64,000 nt of DNA from Alphaproteobacteria bacterium. GTDB lineage: Bacteria; Pseudomonadota; Alphaproteobacteria; Caulobacterales; Maricaulaceae. Every line of letters starts with the position of its first letter. The first letter of the stretch is position 1. The stretch lies in assembly GCA_024742735.1 (NCBI GenBank), contig JANSXV010000001.1, positions 372,001-436,000 of the forward strand, written 5' to 3'. This document shows positions 37,143-46,804 of the stretch, in pieces. The notes under the pieces were generated by a model. That model had not been told where the DNA came from. It saw only the letters and a list, made by a program, of their open reading frames with translations, and did not search any database. Made by a program: the position numbers and the translations under genes.

Positions 37143-38299
37143 GTCGCCCCCTGAACCTGGCAGGTCACGACCGCTTCGGCGGCAAGGCCTTCGCCCCGGC
37201 CGGTGAAGCCCAGCTTCTCCGTGGTCGTCGCCTTGATGTTCACCCGGGTCTCGGCGATGCCAAGGATCCCCGCGACCCGCTGCTTCATGGCGGCCTTGTG
37301 CGGTCCGATCTTGGGGCGCTCGCAGATCAGCGTCACGTCGCAGTGCACGGGCCTCGCGCCGGCCTCGGCGGCGATCCTCACCGCGTGTTCCAGAAACTGG
37401 ACGCTGTCGGCGCCTTTCCAGCGATCATCGCTCGGCGGGAAATGCTCCCCGATATCGCCCAGGCTGGCTGCGCCGAGCAGCGCGTCAGTGATGGCGTGTA
37501 GGCCTGCATCGGCGTCGGAGTGGCCGACGAGGTGGAGGTCACAGGGGATGAAGACCCCGCACAGATGCACGCCGTCGCCGGGAACCAGACGATGCACGTC
37601 GTACCCCATGCCGGTGACGGTCAGGCTCAGGGGCTTAGAAGTTTTCAAGACAAGCTCCGCACGCTCAAAATCCTCCGGCCAGGTCACCTTGAAATTCGCC
37701 TCGTCGCCGGGAACCAGCGCCACGTCCAGACCGGCGGCGCGGGCCAGCGAGACCTCATCGGGAAAGTCGCCGGGATGGGCTGCGAAGGCTGACAGCAAGG
37801 CGCCGGTATGGAAGGCCTGCGGGGTCTGGATGCGGTAAAGACCGGTACGGTCGATCGCCTCCAGGCCTTCGGCGCCGTCACGCGCAAGGGCATCGGCGAC
37901 GGGCATGGCCGGCGCGGCTGCGGGTGCTGTCTCAAGTGCGGCCAGGCAATCGGTGATGATGGCTGCAGTGACCAGAGGGCGCGCTGCGTCATGGACGAGG
38001 ACGCACGGCTGGCCGGCGACAGAGACGGCGTTACGGACGGACCCTGTCCGCGTCTCACCGCCGTCCACGAAGCGGCACCGCGAGGCCAGGGCGCCGAGCC
38101 TGCCTGCCGCCTGCATCGCGCCGCCGGGCGCGACAGCGACGATGATCTCCGCGCAGGCCGGATCATCGGCGAAGGTCTGAACTGACCAGGCCAGCATGGG
38201 CCGGCCGGCGATCGGGCGGAATTGCTTGGGTTCGCCGCCGCCGGCCCGTTCGCCGCGCCCGGCCGCCACAATGACGGCTGTGTAGGAAGTCGCGTTCAT
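37139..38299 (-). CDS. ispDF: Bifunctional IspD/IspF isoprenoid enzyme
   Basis: 386 residues. Residues 1-~225 are the MEP cytidylyltransferase: [77 protein letters not shown]. Residues ~228-386 are the MECDP synthase: [62 protein letters not shown] and [22 protein letters not shown]-type end. It does two non-consecutive steps of the MEP pathway; the IspDF fusion is common in alphaproteobacteria. Upstream dusB is divergent. Confidence 0.96.
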   Translation of the reverse strand: MNATSYTAVIVAAGRGERAGGGEPKQFRPIAGRPMLAWSVQTFADDPACAEIIVAVAPGGAMQAAGRLGALASRCRFVDGGETRTGSVRNAVSVAGQPCVLVHDAARPLVTAAIITDCLAALETAPAAAPAMPVADALARDGAEGLEAIDRTGLYRIQTPQAFHTGALLSAFAAHPGDFPDEVSLARAAGLDVALVPGDEANFKVTWPEDFERAELVLKTSKPLSLTVTGMGYDVHRLVPGDGVHLCGVFIPCDLHLVGHSDADAGLHAITDALLGAASLGDIGEHFPPSDDRWKGADSVQFLEHAVRIAAEAGARPVHCDVTLICERPKIGPHKAAMKQRVAGILGIAETRVNIKATTTEKLGFTGRGEGLAAEAVVTCQVQGAT

Positions 38300-38356
38300 G
38301 GTCCAAGCGTTACGGTGACTTTATGCGCGCGTCCAGACGCGGTATCTGACACATCC

Positions 38357-39379
38357 ATGAAATACGACGACGCCGCACTGAAAGGGTTCTCCATCGGACC
38401 GGTCCGCGTGGACCGGCCGGTTCTGCTCGCGCCCATGTCCGGCGTAACCGACTGGCCGATCCGCCGTCAGGCTTTTCAGTGGGGCGCCGGGCTCGTGGTG
38501 TCGGAGATGGTCGCCTGCGAAACCCTGGCTCAGGGCCGTGAGGACGTGATCCGGCGCATGAAAGGCGATCCGCAATGCGGGCCCCACGTGATCCAGCTCG
38601 CCGGCCGCGAAGCGAAATGGATGGATGTTGGCGCGCGCCTGGCGCAGGACGCTGGTGCGGACATCATCGACATCAATATGGGCTGTCCGGCGCGTCAGGT
38701 GACGCGCGGGCTGTCCGGTTCTGCGCTCATGCGCGATCTGGACCATGCGCTGACCCTGATCGAGGCGACGGTGAAGGCCGTGTCGGTTCCCGTAACGCTT
38801 AAAATGCGGCTCGGATGGGATCATGACACGATCAACGCCCCGGAGCTCGCCCGGCGGGCGCAGGAAGCGGGCGTTCAGATGGTCACGGTCCACGGTCGGA
38901 CCCGCCAGCAATTCTACAAGGATCAGGCCGACTGGGCCGCGGTGCGGGCGGTGAGGGAGGCGGTGAGCCTTCCACTGATCGTCAATGGCGATATCGCCAC
39001 GCCTGACGACGCTCGGGAGGCCCTGCGCCAATCGGGAGCCGACGGGGTCATGATCGGCCGCGCCAGCCAGGGTCGGCCCTGGCTGCCAGGCGCCGTTGGC
39101 CGGGCGCTCGAAACCGGCGGAGCGCTTGTCGAACCCGATATCGACAAGGCTGCAGCGAGCCTCGCGGACGCGGCCCGCGATGCGGCGGCGCTTTATGGAG
39201 AAAGCCTCGGCGTGCGATGTATGCGCAAGCATTTCGCCAGTTTCGTGGACTGGGCCGAATGTGATGAGGCGGCGGCGAAGCGCTGGCGGGGCGAGCTATG
39301 CCGCGCCGGCGCCCTGGATGATGCGCTGGCCGCGCTCGACCGGTTCTCATCGTCCCGCCAAACCCGCGCCGCCGCGTGA
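38357..39379 (+). CDS. dusB: tRNA-dihydrouridine synthase B
   Basis: 340 residues. FMN barrel with [40 protein letters not shown] (catalytic Cys), [37 protein letters not shown] and [17 protein letters not shown], plus the Dus tail [11 protein letters not shown]. The start [14 protein letters not shown] follows ACATCC; a longer reading frame upstream overlaps ispDF. Leads the nitrogen-regulation cluster and overlaps ntrB by four bases, as in Rhizobium and Caulobacter relatives. Confidence 0.95.
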   Translation: MKYDDAALKGFSIGPVRVDRPVLLAPMSGVTDWPIRRQAFQWGAGLVVSEMVACETLAQGREDVIRRMKGDPQCGPHVIQLAGREAKWMDVGARLAQDAGADIIDINMGCPARQVTRGLSGSALMRDLDHALTLIEATVKAVSVPVTLKMRLGWDHDTINAPELARRAQEAGVQMVTVHGRTRQQFYKDQADWAAVRAVREAVSLPLIVNGDIATPDDAREALRQSGADGVMIGRASQGRPWLPGAVGRALETGGALVEPDIDKAAASLADAARDAAALYGESLGVRCMRKHFASFVDWAECDEAAAKRWRGELCRAGALDDALAALDRFSSSRQTRAAA

Positions 39380-40419
39380 GCGTTTCGGATGAGGTGGCGG
39401 CCGCTCGGGCCTCGGAGGCGGCGCGCGTCGGTCTGATCCTGGTCGGCGCCGACCTGAAGATCGAGTATGTGAACGCCGCCGCCGAAACCCTCCTCGGCAG
39501 ATCGCGGCGCAGGCTGTGCGGAGCCAGTCTTGTCGATAGCGGACCGATCGCCGCGGCTGCGGCGCCCATGGTGCGCCGCGCCCTGGATGAGGATCGTGAG
39601 GTCTTCGCGCACGATATCGTGGTGAACGACGCACATGACGCCGTGGGCTTGCGCCTCGCTATTGATGCAGCGCCTGACGGCGTCGGCGTTTGCGTTTCTG
39701 TCAGAGCGTCTCCAGAAGGCGTGTCCGCGGCTCGAGGCTCGGCTGCGGCGACAGCCGCCGCCGGATTTGGCCGCATGCTGTCCCATGAACTCAAGAATCC
39801 TCTGGCCGGCGCGCGCGGCGCGGCCCAGCTCATGGTGCAGAGCCAGGACCGCGAAACGGCCGAACTTGCCGCACTGATCATTCGGGAACTGGACCGGGCC
39901 CGGCGGATCGCCGACCGGTGGAGCCAGGTCGGCGATATCGCTCTCGGGCCGTTGCAGCCTGTGAACCTCCACGCTCTGGTTCGCGAGGCTGTTGAATCCG
40001 CAAGAGTCGCCGGCGCGCCGACCGTCAGCTGGGAAGAGCATTTCGACCCGTCGCTGCCAGACGCGCTCGCCGATGCGGATTTGGCCCGCCAGTCGGTTCT
40101 GAACCTGCTGATCAATGCGGCCGAGGCGGTTGAGGGTGAAGGCGGCCTGGTCTCGGTGACGACCCGGTACCGCAGAGCCCGGCCCGGCGGCCCGGCGCCT
40201 GAGGCGCGCCTGGAGATTACAGTCGAGGATAACGGCCCCGGCGTGCCCGCCGAGCTTCAGGACGCCATCTTCAACCCCTTCGTCACGCACAAGCCCGCCG
40301 GGGAAGGGCTTGGGTTGGCTCTGGTGTCCCGGATCGCCGACCTTCATGGCGGAGGGGTCGAATTTGAAAGCCGGCCGGGGCGCACGGTGTTTCACCTGTA
40401 TCTCAGGGAGGTTCGGTGA
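39376..40419 (+). CDS. ntrB: Nitrogen regulation sensor histidine kinase NtrB
   Basis: 347 residues, soluble. PAS domain at the N terminus ([24 protein letters not shown]), H-box [21 protein letters not shown]-box [14 protein letters not shown], and G-boxes [30 protein letters not shown]. Phosphorylates or dephosphorylates NtrC in answer to PII. All kinase motifs look intact, in contrast to the output domain of its partner. GTG start overlapping dusB; ATGA overlap with ntrC. Confidence 0.94.
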   Translation: MSVSDEVAAARASEAARVGLILVGADLKIEYVNAAAETLLGRSRRRLCGASLVDSGPIAAAAAPMVRRALDEDREVFAHDIVVNDAHDAVGLRLAIDAAPDGVGVCVSVRASPEGVSAARGSAAATAAAGFGRMLSHELKNPLAGARGAAQLMVQSQDRETAELAALIIRELDRARRIADRWSQVGDIALGPLQPVNLHALVREAVESARVAGAPTVSWEEHFDPSLPDALADADLARQSVLNLLINAAEAVEGEGGLVSVTTRYRRARPGGPAPEARLEITVEDNGPGVPAELQDAIFNPFVTHKPAGEGLGLALVSRIADLHGGGVEFESRPGRTVFHLYLREVR

Positions 40420-41705
40420 TGGGGCGTCGAGTTCTGGTCCTCGAAGATGACGAGTCATTGCGCCTGGTCATTTCCAAAGCGCTCTCACGGGCCGGGTTTG
40501 AAGTGCGCTCGACCGCGTCGCCGGACACCGCCCTTGACCGCATGGCCTCCAGAGAGGCCGATGCGCTTGTGGCGGACGTGCTCCTGGGCCGGGAGAATTT
40601 CCTGGACCGAATCGAGGAGCTCGCGCGGCTTCGCCCGGATGCCCCCGTGGTGGTCATGAGCGCCCAGACGACAGCAGCCACCGCCATCGGCGCGGTCAAA
40701 TCAGGCGCATTCGAGTACTTGCCAAAGCCCTTTGATCTCAATGAGCTTGTATCTATTCTGAATAGGGCGCTTGAAGATAAGGGCCAGCCTCCGGCGCGGT
40801 CAGAGACCTACCCCGATCTGATTGGCCGGTCCGCTGCGATGCAGGACGCATTCAGAACGATCGGGCGCCTTGCCGCCCGGCGTGACCCAGTGCTTGTGAC
40901 GGGCCCTGAAGGATCTGGCCGCGCCGCGGCGGGCCGCTTCATCCACCGGGACAGTGGTGCGACTGGCCCGCTGGTCGAGGCTGGACCAGAGCGCCTCGAT
41001 GCAGAGAGGTTCACCCTCTTTGAGGCGGCCGCGGAGGGAACGCTCTTGCTGCGCCGTGCGGAAAGCTGGAGCGACAGGAGCCGGCGAATTGTTCAGGAAG
41101 TCCTGGAAACGGGTTTCGCCCCGCGCGTTCGCTTGGTTGCAACGGCGGACGCCAACGCTCTTGGCAGCCTGAGCCGAAGCCTGCTTGAGCGCCTGGCCAT
41201 AGGGCTGATCGAGATGCCGCCGGTGCGCGTGCGCGGGGAGGACCGGGGACTGCTGTTCCGGCACTTCCTTGAGGAAGCCGGACAGGGTGCCTTCACCCTC
41301 AGCGAGGACGGGTCGCGCTTTGTGAATTCGCAAGTCTGGGAGGGCGAGGTCGCGCAGTTGCGCCGCATCGCGAGGAGGATCGCAGCCCAGTGCCCTAAAG
41401 GGCTGGTCGGCGCCGAAGAAGTGCGCTCCGCGCTCGATACAGGCCGAGGCAGTGATCCGAAGCAGGCCCTCATGGACGCGGCAGCACGGTTCTTTGCTGC
41501 GCAGGAAGCGAGCGGGTCCGATGACATCGCTGCGCAAGCGAGCCTCACCCTTGAGGCGGGCCTGATCGCCGCTGCGCTGGAAGCGTCCGGCGGGGTCCGG
41601 CAGGAGGCCGCCGGCCGGCTGGGCATGAACCGGAATACTTTTGCGCGCAAGCTTGACGCCTTGCTGGAAGCGGGCAAACTGCGGCTCAACGGCAACAGTC
41701 GTTGA
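40416..41705 (+). CDS. ntrC: NtrC-like response regulator with degenerate AAA+ domain
   Basis: 429 residues (typical NtrC ~470-480). Receiver domain intact: Glu10/Asp11/Asp12, phospho-Asp54 (LVADVLLGRENF), Ser82, Lys104. The Fis-type helix-turn-helix is present at the end (GGVRQEAAGRLGMNRNTFARKLDAL). The central sigma-54 domain is eroded: Walker A reads GPEGSGRA (no Lys, no Ser/Thr), Walker B reads GTLLLRRAESW (no Asp-Glu), and the ELFG...GAFTGA segment is missing altogether. It should bind DNA in a phosphorylation-dependent way but not hydrolyse ATP or open sigma-54 promoters. Confidence 0.92.
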   Translation: MMGRRVLVLEDDESLRLVISKALSRAGFEVRSTASPDTALDRMASREADALVADVLLGRENFLDRIEELARLRPDAPVVVMSAQTTAATAIGAVKSGAFEYLPKPFDLNELVSILNRALEDKGQPPARSETYPDLIGRSAAMQDAFRTIGRLAARRDPVLVTGPEGSGRAAAGRFIHRDSGATGPLVEAGPERLDAERFTLFEAAAEGTLLLRRAESWSDRSRRIVQEVLETGFAPRVRLVATADANALGSLSRSLLERLAIGLIEMPPVRVRGEDRGLLFRHFLEEAGQGAFTLSEDGSRFVNSQVWEGEVAQLRRIARRIAAQCPKGLVGAEEVRSALDTGRGSDPKQALMDAAARFFAAQEASGSDDIAAQASLTLEAGLIAAALEASGGVRQEAAGRLGMNRNTFARKLDALLEAGKLRLNGNSR

Positions 41706-43981
41706 AAACGGGTCACAGACCGGTCACTATGCCGGGATCGAGCGACAGGGTTTCGCCTTTGACCGCCAGCCGCTTCAAACCAGCAGCGCTCCAGCGCTTC
41801 TCCCTGTTCGGGCTCGGTTTTTCCGCCGCCACGGCCGGGGTTGTGGTGCTCGCCTTCATGGCTGTGGCCGGGGAAGGGGTCGCAGGACCTGACGGGACTC
41901 TGTTCCGCTTGTTGCTCGCCGTCGAGGTCGGACTGGTCGCGGGCATGGCGGTCTGGACCGCCGCGCGGGTCCTGGAGCGTCTGCGGGGCCGGCGGTTCGC
42001 CGAGCCTGCGCCAAGGCTGCAGCTGAGATTCCTGGCGCTCTTTGCGATCGCTGCGCTGGCGCCGGCGCTCTTGATGCTGGCGTTCAATTCTCTGGTGCTG
42101 AACCGGGGCATCGAATTCTGGTTCGGGGAGCGAGTGAACACGCTGGTGGAAGCCTCTGCAGACCTGACGCAGGCCTGGCCGAACCTGGCGCTGAACACGG
42201 CCCGTATTCAGTTCACCTCGGCGGCGGACAATCTGTCCTATCCCGACGCCGTTCAGGGGCTGAGCGAGAACCGTATCCTTTACCGGAACTATCTTAGTCA
42301 GCAGGCCGTGCTGAGGAACATCCCGGCGCTCTATGTGATCGACAGTCAGGCCACGGTGCTGGCGCGCAGCGCCGAGGCTGACGACATTCCGACCTACACC
42401 GCGCCGACCCAGGAGATGTTCCAGATCGCAGACGAGGGCGATCTGGCCGCGTCAAGCCCGGTCACCCGCGAAGACGAGCCTGATTTCGTACGGCTCCTGG
42501 TCCGCCTGCCCAATTACGAGGACGCCTATCTGTACGGTGTCTGGTATGTGGATTTCTCGATCATCTCAGCCCAGGCGGCCGCTGTTTCGTCTTACAATGA
42601 GGCCGTCGCCCGGGAAGCGCGCATGCGGGAAGGCTTCCTTGCGGCTTTTGCGCTTGCGGCCATTGTGATCCTGCTTGGCGCGGTCTGGCTGGCTTTGTCA
42701 GCCGCTCAGAACGTCACCGGACCGGTGTCCCGCCTTGTCGCGGCCGCCGAGAGGGTGCGTCGCGGCGATCTTGCGGCGCGCGTTCAGGTCGCCCGCGAGG
42801 ATGACGAGATCGGGGCCCTCGGCCGGGCCTTCAACCGGATGACGCGGCAGCTTTCGTCCCAGCGGACCGCGCTTCTGGACGCCAATGCCGAGGCCGAGCG
42901 CCGGCGCGCCTTCATCGAGGCCGTGCTGTCCGGGGTCAGCGCCGGGGTCATCGGAGTTGATCAATCCGGTCATATCACCCTCGTCAATCGCTCGGCCTGC
43001 GGTCTGCTCGCCTGCGAGCCTGACGATCTGGTTGGCCGTCACGCCAGTGACGCAGCGCCCATGCTGTTGACCGTCATTCAGGACGTGGAGCGTCGCCCTG
43101 ACGAGATCGCCGAGCGTCAGATTGATGTCGCCGCCGCCGATGGCTCGGTGGTGAACCTCAATGTGCGCGCCGGGGCGGACGAGGAGGGCGGGCTTGTGAT
43201 CACTTTTGACGATGTGACGCGTCTTGTCGCCGCCCAGCGCAATGCGGCCTGGCGCGATGTCGCCCGGCGCATCGCCCACGAGATCAAGAACCCGCTCACC
43301 CCCATCCAGCTTTCCGCCGAGCGAATCCGCCGCAAATACCGCGGCCATGTGGAAGAGGTCGGCGCCGAGACGTTTGACCGCTGCGTCGACACGATCGTAC
43401 GGCAGGTCAGCGATATCGGTCGTATGGTCGATGAATTCTCCACCTTCGCCCGCATGCCGGCGCCGAAGATGGAGCAGCTCGACCTGTCTGAGATCGCGCG
43501 GGCCGCCGTGTTCGCCCAGCGGGTCGCGTCGCCGGATATCCGGGTCCCGCTCAACGCGCCCGAGGCGCCGGTGTTGGTCGAATGCGACGGACGCCTCGCC
43601 GGTCAGGCGCTCGCCAACATACTCAAGAACGCCGCCGAGAGCGTTTCGGCCCGCATGGACAGCGGCACGGAGAAGGCTGGCGGGACCATACAGGTTCAAG
43701 TCTACAGGGATAATGGCTTCGGCGTGATCGAGGCGCGTGATGACGGTCTGGGCTGGCCGACGGCGGACCGGGCGCGGCTTACAGAACCGTACATGACGAC
43801 CCGGGAGAAGGGGACGGGGCTCGGGCTGGCGATCGTTCGCCGAGTCATGGAGGACCATGGCGGAAGGCTGGAACTGGACGAACCGGGCGAGGGGCAGAAC
43901 GGGGCGGTGGTCAGACTGGCCTTCCCCTTGCTTGAGACGAGCGCCGGCGCAAGTGATGCCCCGGCCAATGCGGAGGCGTAA
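41702..43981 (+). CDS. ntrY: Membrane sensor histidine kinase NtrY
   Basis: 759 residues (or 750 if the ATG at 41729 is used; the TTG start overlaps the ntrC stop). Several N-terminal membrane helices (FSLFGLGFSAATAGVVVLAFMAV, FRLLLAVEVGLVAGMAVWTAA, FLALFAIAALAPALLMLAF) surround a periplasmic sensor region of ~190 residues, followed by another helix, HAMP (GPVSRLVAAAERVRRGDLAARV), PAS, and the kinase core RDVARRIAHEIKNPLTPIQLS with N and G boxes (LANILKNAAESV, GTGLGLAIVRRVM). Pairs with NtrX. Confidence 0.95.
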   Translation: MKTGHRPVTMPGSSDRVSPLTASRFKPAALQRFSLFGLGFSAATAGVVVLAFMAVAGEGVAGPDGTLFRLLLAVEVGLVAGMAVWTAARVLERLRGRRFAEPAPRLQLRFLALFAIAALAPALLMLAFNSLVLNRGIEFWFGERVNTLVEASADLTQAWPNLALNTARIQFTSAADNLSYPDAVQGLSENRILYRNYLSQQAVLRNIPALYVIDSQATVLARSAEADDIPTYTAPTQEMFQIADEGDLAASSPVTREDEPDFVRLLVRLPNYEDAYLYGVWYVDFSIISAQAAAVSSYNEAVAREARMREGFLAAFALAAIVILLGAVWLALSAAQNVTGPVSRLVAAAERVRRGDLAARVQVAREDDEIGALGRAFNRMTRQLSSQRTALLDANAEAERRRAFIEAVLSGVSAGVIGVDQSGHITLVNRSACGLLACEPDDLVGRHASDAAPMLLTVIQDVERRPDEIAERQIDVAAADGSVVNLNVRAGADEEGGLVITFDDVTRLVAAQRNAAWRDVARRIAHEIKNPLTPIQLSAERIRRKYRGHVEEVGAETFDRCVDTIVRQVSDIGRMVDEFSTFARMPAPKMEQLDLSEIARAAVFAQRVASPDIRVPLNAPEAPVLVECDGRLAGQALANILKNAAESVSARMDSGTEKAGGTIQVQVYRDNGFGVIEARDDGLGWPTADRARLTEPYMTTREKGTGLGLAIVRRVMEDHGGRLELDEPGEGQNGAVVRLAFPLLETSAGASDAPANAEA

Positions 43982-43990
43982 GGAACGCTC

Positions 43991-45403
43991 ATGGCTCACG
44001 ACATCCTGATCGTCGACGACGAGGCGGATATCCGCGAACTGATCGGCGGACTTCTGGAAGACGAAGGATTTGAAGCCCGTTACGCTGGCGAGGCCGACGG
44101 CGCTCTGGCTGCGATCCGGCAACGAAAGCCGGTTCTGGCGATCCTCGATGTCTGGCTCCAGGGCAGCCGTCTGGACGGGATCGAGCTGCTCGACGAGATC
44201 AAGAAGGCCGATCCGGAGCTGCCCGTCATTGTCATTTCGGGACATGGCACGATCGAGACGGCGGTCGCGGCGATCCGGAAAGGCGCATACGACTTCATCG
44301 AGAAGCCTTTCAAATCGGACAAGCTGTTCGTCACGGTCGAGCGGGCGCTTGAGACCAGCCGCTTGCGCCGCGAGAACGCAGAACTGCGGGCGAAGAGCGA
44401 GGTCCATTCCGACCTGATCGGTGAATCCCAGCCAGCCATCACACTGAGACAAACCGTCGAGCGTGTCGCGCCGACAAATTCGCGCGTGCTCATCACGGGC
44501 GCTCCGGGGTCCGGCAAGGAGCTGATCGCGCGGATGATCCACGGCCATTCGTTGCGCGCGGACGGTCCCTTCGTACCGGTCAGCGCCGCAATGATGGATC
44601 CTGATCGAGTCGAGGTGGAGCTGTTTGGCTCGGAGGCTGAGGGCGCGGTCGAGCGGGTCGGCCTCCTGGAGCAGGCGCACGGGGGGACGCTTTTCCTGGA
44701 CGAGGTTGCGGACATGCCGCTCGCGACCCAGGGCAAGCTGCTGCGCATGCTGGTCGAACAGCGGTTTCGCAGGCTCGGCGGCGCTTCCGATGTCGAAGTC
44801 AATGTGCGGGTTCTGTCGTCGACCGCACGGGATCTGCGGAGCCTGATAGCCCAGGGGCGGTTCCGCGAGGACCTGTATCACCGCCTGGCGGTTGTGCCGC
44901 TGGAGGTGCCGAGCCTTGCCGAGCGCCGCGATGACATCCCGCTTCTGGTCGAGCATTTCATTGAACGCCTGACCGCCATGTCAGGCCTTCCCCGCCGGCG
45001 CATAGGCGAAGACGCCATGGCCGCACTCCAGGCCCATGACTGGCCCGGCAATGTGCGCCAGCTGCGCAACAATGTGGAGCGTCTGCTGATCCTTGCCGGC
45101 GGCGATGCCGATCAACCTGTCACGCTCGACTCATTGCCGTCCGAAGTGGCTGGCCGTGCGCGCGGAGAGACCGGCGGGTTCGACGCGGAGCGCATGATCG
45201 CCTTGCCGCTGCGCGACGCGCGTGAGAAATTCGAACGCGAATACCTCAAGGCCCAGATCACTCGGTTCGGGGGCAATATCTCGCGCACGGCCAGCTTCAT
45301 TGGAATGGAGCGCTCGGCCCTGCATCGAAAATTGAAGACGCTCGGTGTGAACGGATCATCCGACCGTCAAACCGGCGACGCTGACACCGAGCCGGCGTCC
45401 TGA
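43991..45403 (+). CDS. ntrX: Response regulator NtrX
   Basis: 470 residues. Receiver with Asp10, phospho-Asp53 ([13 protein letters not shown]) and Lys105; AAA+ domain with intact Walker A ([15 protein letters not shown], Lys176) and Walker B ([16 protein letters not shown]); Fis-type helix-turn-helix ([23 protein letters not shown]). The sigma-54 contact loop GAFTGA is replaced by [12 protein letters not shown] (213-224), as in other alphaproteobacterial NtrX proteins. So it can probably bind and hydrolyse ATP but is not expected to activate sigma-54 directly. Nine bases after ntrY. Confidence 0.95.
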   Translation: MAHDILIVDDEADIRELIGGLLEDEGFEARYAGEADGALAAIRQRKPVLAILDVWLQGSRLDGIELLDEIKKADPELPVIVISGHGTIETAVAAIRKGAYDFIEKPFKSDKLFVTVERALETSRLRRENAELRAKSEVHSDLIGESQPAITLRQTVERVAPTNSRVLITGAPGSGKELIARMIHGHSLRADGPFVPVSAAMMDPDRVEVELFGSEAEGAVERVGLLEQAHGGTLFLDEVADMPLATQGKLLRMLVEQRFRRLGGASDVEVNVRVLSSTARDLRSLIAQGRFREDLYHRLAVVPLEVPSLAERRDDIPLLVEHFIERLTAMSGLPRRRIGEDAMAALQAHDWPGNVRQLRNNVERLLILAGGDADQPVTLDSLPSEVAGRARGETGGFDAERMIALPLRDAREKFEREYLKAQITRFGGNISRTASFIGMERSALHRKLKTLGVNGSSDRQTGDADTEPAS

Positions 45404-45422
45404 TCGGCTCCAGGAAACCATT

Positions 45423-46796
45423 ATGAAGGCAGTCGTGTGCGGCGCAGGCCGCGTGGGTTACGGCATCGCTCGAGAGCTTGCGGGCGAGGGCAATTCCGTC
45501 ACTGTCGTGGACTGGTCGCAGGAGCTGATCGACAGGATCACGACCGATCTCGACGTGCGGGGCGTCGTCGGTCATGGCTCCCATCCTGATGTACTGGAGC
45601 GCGCCGGCATCCGCGACGCGGACCTGATCGTGGCGGTGACGTACTCCGATGAGACCAATATGGTCGCCTGCCAGGTCGCACACTCGCTGTTCGAGACGCC
45701 GACCCGGATCGCCCGCGTCCGCGCGCAAAGCTATCTCGACAAGCGATGGGGCGACCTGTTCAGCCATGGCGCGCTGCCCGTCGATGTAACGATCTCGCCG
45801 GAACTGGAGGTCAGCCGCTCCATCCTGCAACGCCTGGAAACGCCTGGCGCCTTCGCGACCGCGCCGTTCGCCAATTCACGCATGCAGATCCTGGGGCTTG
45901 TCGTGAACGAGGAGTCACCCGTCGCCGGCTCTTCCAGGGATCAGATCCTTGAGCTGTTTCCCGACCTTGGCTTCGATGTGGTGGGCGTACAGCGCGACAA
46001 GACCCTGTTCATACCCCGCGGTGACGATCCGCTCATGCCCGGCGACGACGTCTATATCAGCGTCGCCGCGGGCCATGTGAAGCGCGCCCTGGACGTGTTC
46101 GGCGCCACCGCGCAGCGGGCCCGCCGGGTCGTGATCATCGGCGCCGGCAATATCGGACTTTACGTGGCCAAGGCGCTGGAGCGTGTCGGGGGGGTGCGGG
46201 TGCGCCTCATCGAGCGCGACAAGAGCCAGGCGGAACGCGCCGCTGACATTCTGAGGCGCACGGTCGTCCTGAATGGCGACGGCCTTGATCGCGATGTCCT
46301 GCGCGAGGCCGGCGTGGAGGACTGCGAGCTGGCGCTGTGCCTGACCAATGACGACAAGGTCAATCTCCTCAGCGCGGTGATGGCGAAGCGGGAAGGGGCC
46401 GCGCGAGCGCTGACGCTGGTCAACGATCAGGCGTTCCACCCGGTCAAGACGGCTCTGGATGTGGACGTCATGATCGATCCGCGTTCGGTTACCGTATCCA
46501 CGATTCTGCAACATATCCGCAGGGGCCGGATCACGGGCCTTCAGACCCTGGCCGGCGGCCAGGCCGAAGCCCTGGAAGGCGTGACCCTGGCGACATCGCC
46601 GCTCGTCGGGCGTCAGCTGGACAGCCTTGACCTGCCTGACGGGGTCTCTGTCGGCGCCCTTGTGCGCGGCGACAAGGTTTACTTTGCGCGCGACGATGTG
46701 CGCGTCGAGGAGAATGACCGGGTCATCTTCTTCGCAATGAAGTCCGCAGTGTCGAAGGTCGAGCAGATGTTCCGTGTCAGCCTGGAATATTTCTAG
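45423..46796 (+). CDS. trkA: Trk system potassium uptake protein TrkA
   Basis: 457 residues with two RCK units: VVCGAGRVGYGIARELAGEGNSVTVVD and VVIIGAGNIGLYVAKALERVGGVRVRLIE, each followed by a TrkA-C domain (e.g. GDDPLMPGDDVYISV, RVEENDRVIFFAM). NAD(H)/nucleotide-gated regulatory ring of the TrkH channel. It occupies its usual place after ntrX; here the membrane partner follows eight bases later. Confidence 0.95.
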   Translation: MKAVVCGAGRVGYGIARELAGEGNSVTVVDWSQELIDRITTDLDVRGVVGHGSHPDVLERAGIRDADLIVAVTYSDETNMVACQVAHSLFETPTRIARVRAQSYLDKRWGDLFSHGALPVDVTISPELEVSRSILQRLETPGAFATAPFANSRMQILGLVVNEESPVAGSSRDQILELFPDLGFDVVGVQRDKTLFIPRGDDPLMPGDDVYISVAAGHVKRALDVFGATAQRARRVVIIGAGNIGLYVAKALERVGGVRVRLIERDKSQAERAADILRRTVVLNGDGLDRDVLREAGVEDCELALCLTNDDKVNLLSAVMAKREGAARALTLVNDQAFHPVKTALDVDVMIDPRSVTVSTILQHIRRGRITGLQTLAGGQAEALEGVTLATSPLVGRQLDSLDLPDGVSVGALVRGDKVYFARDDVRVEENDRVIFFAMKSAVSKVEQMFRVSLEYF

Positions 46797-46804
46797 GAGC
46801 GGTC

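Noticed and set aside
42698-44956. A 752-codon open frame on the minus strand opposite ntrY and ntrX
   Set aside because: It is an antisense shadow of two unmistakable genes in GC-rich DNA; its protein is His/Arg/Gln-rich without any motif.
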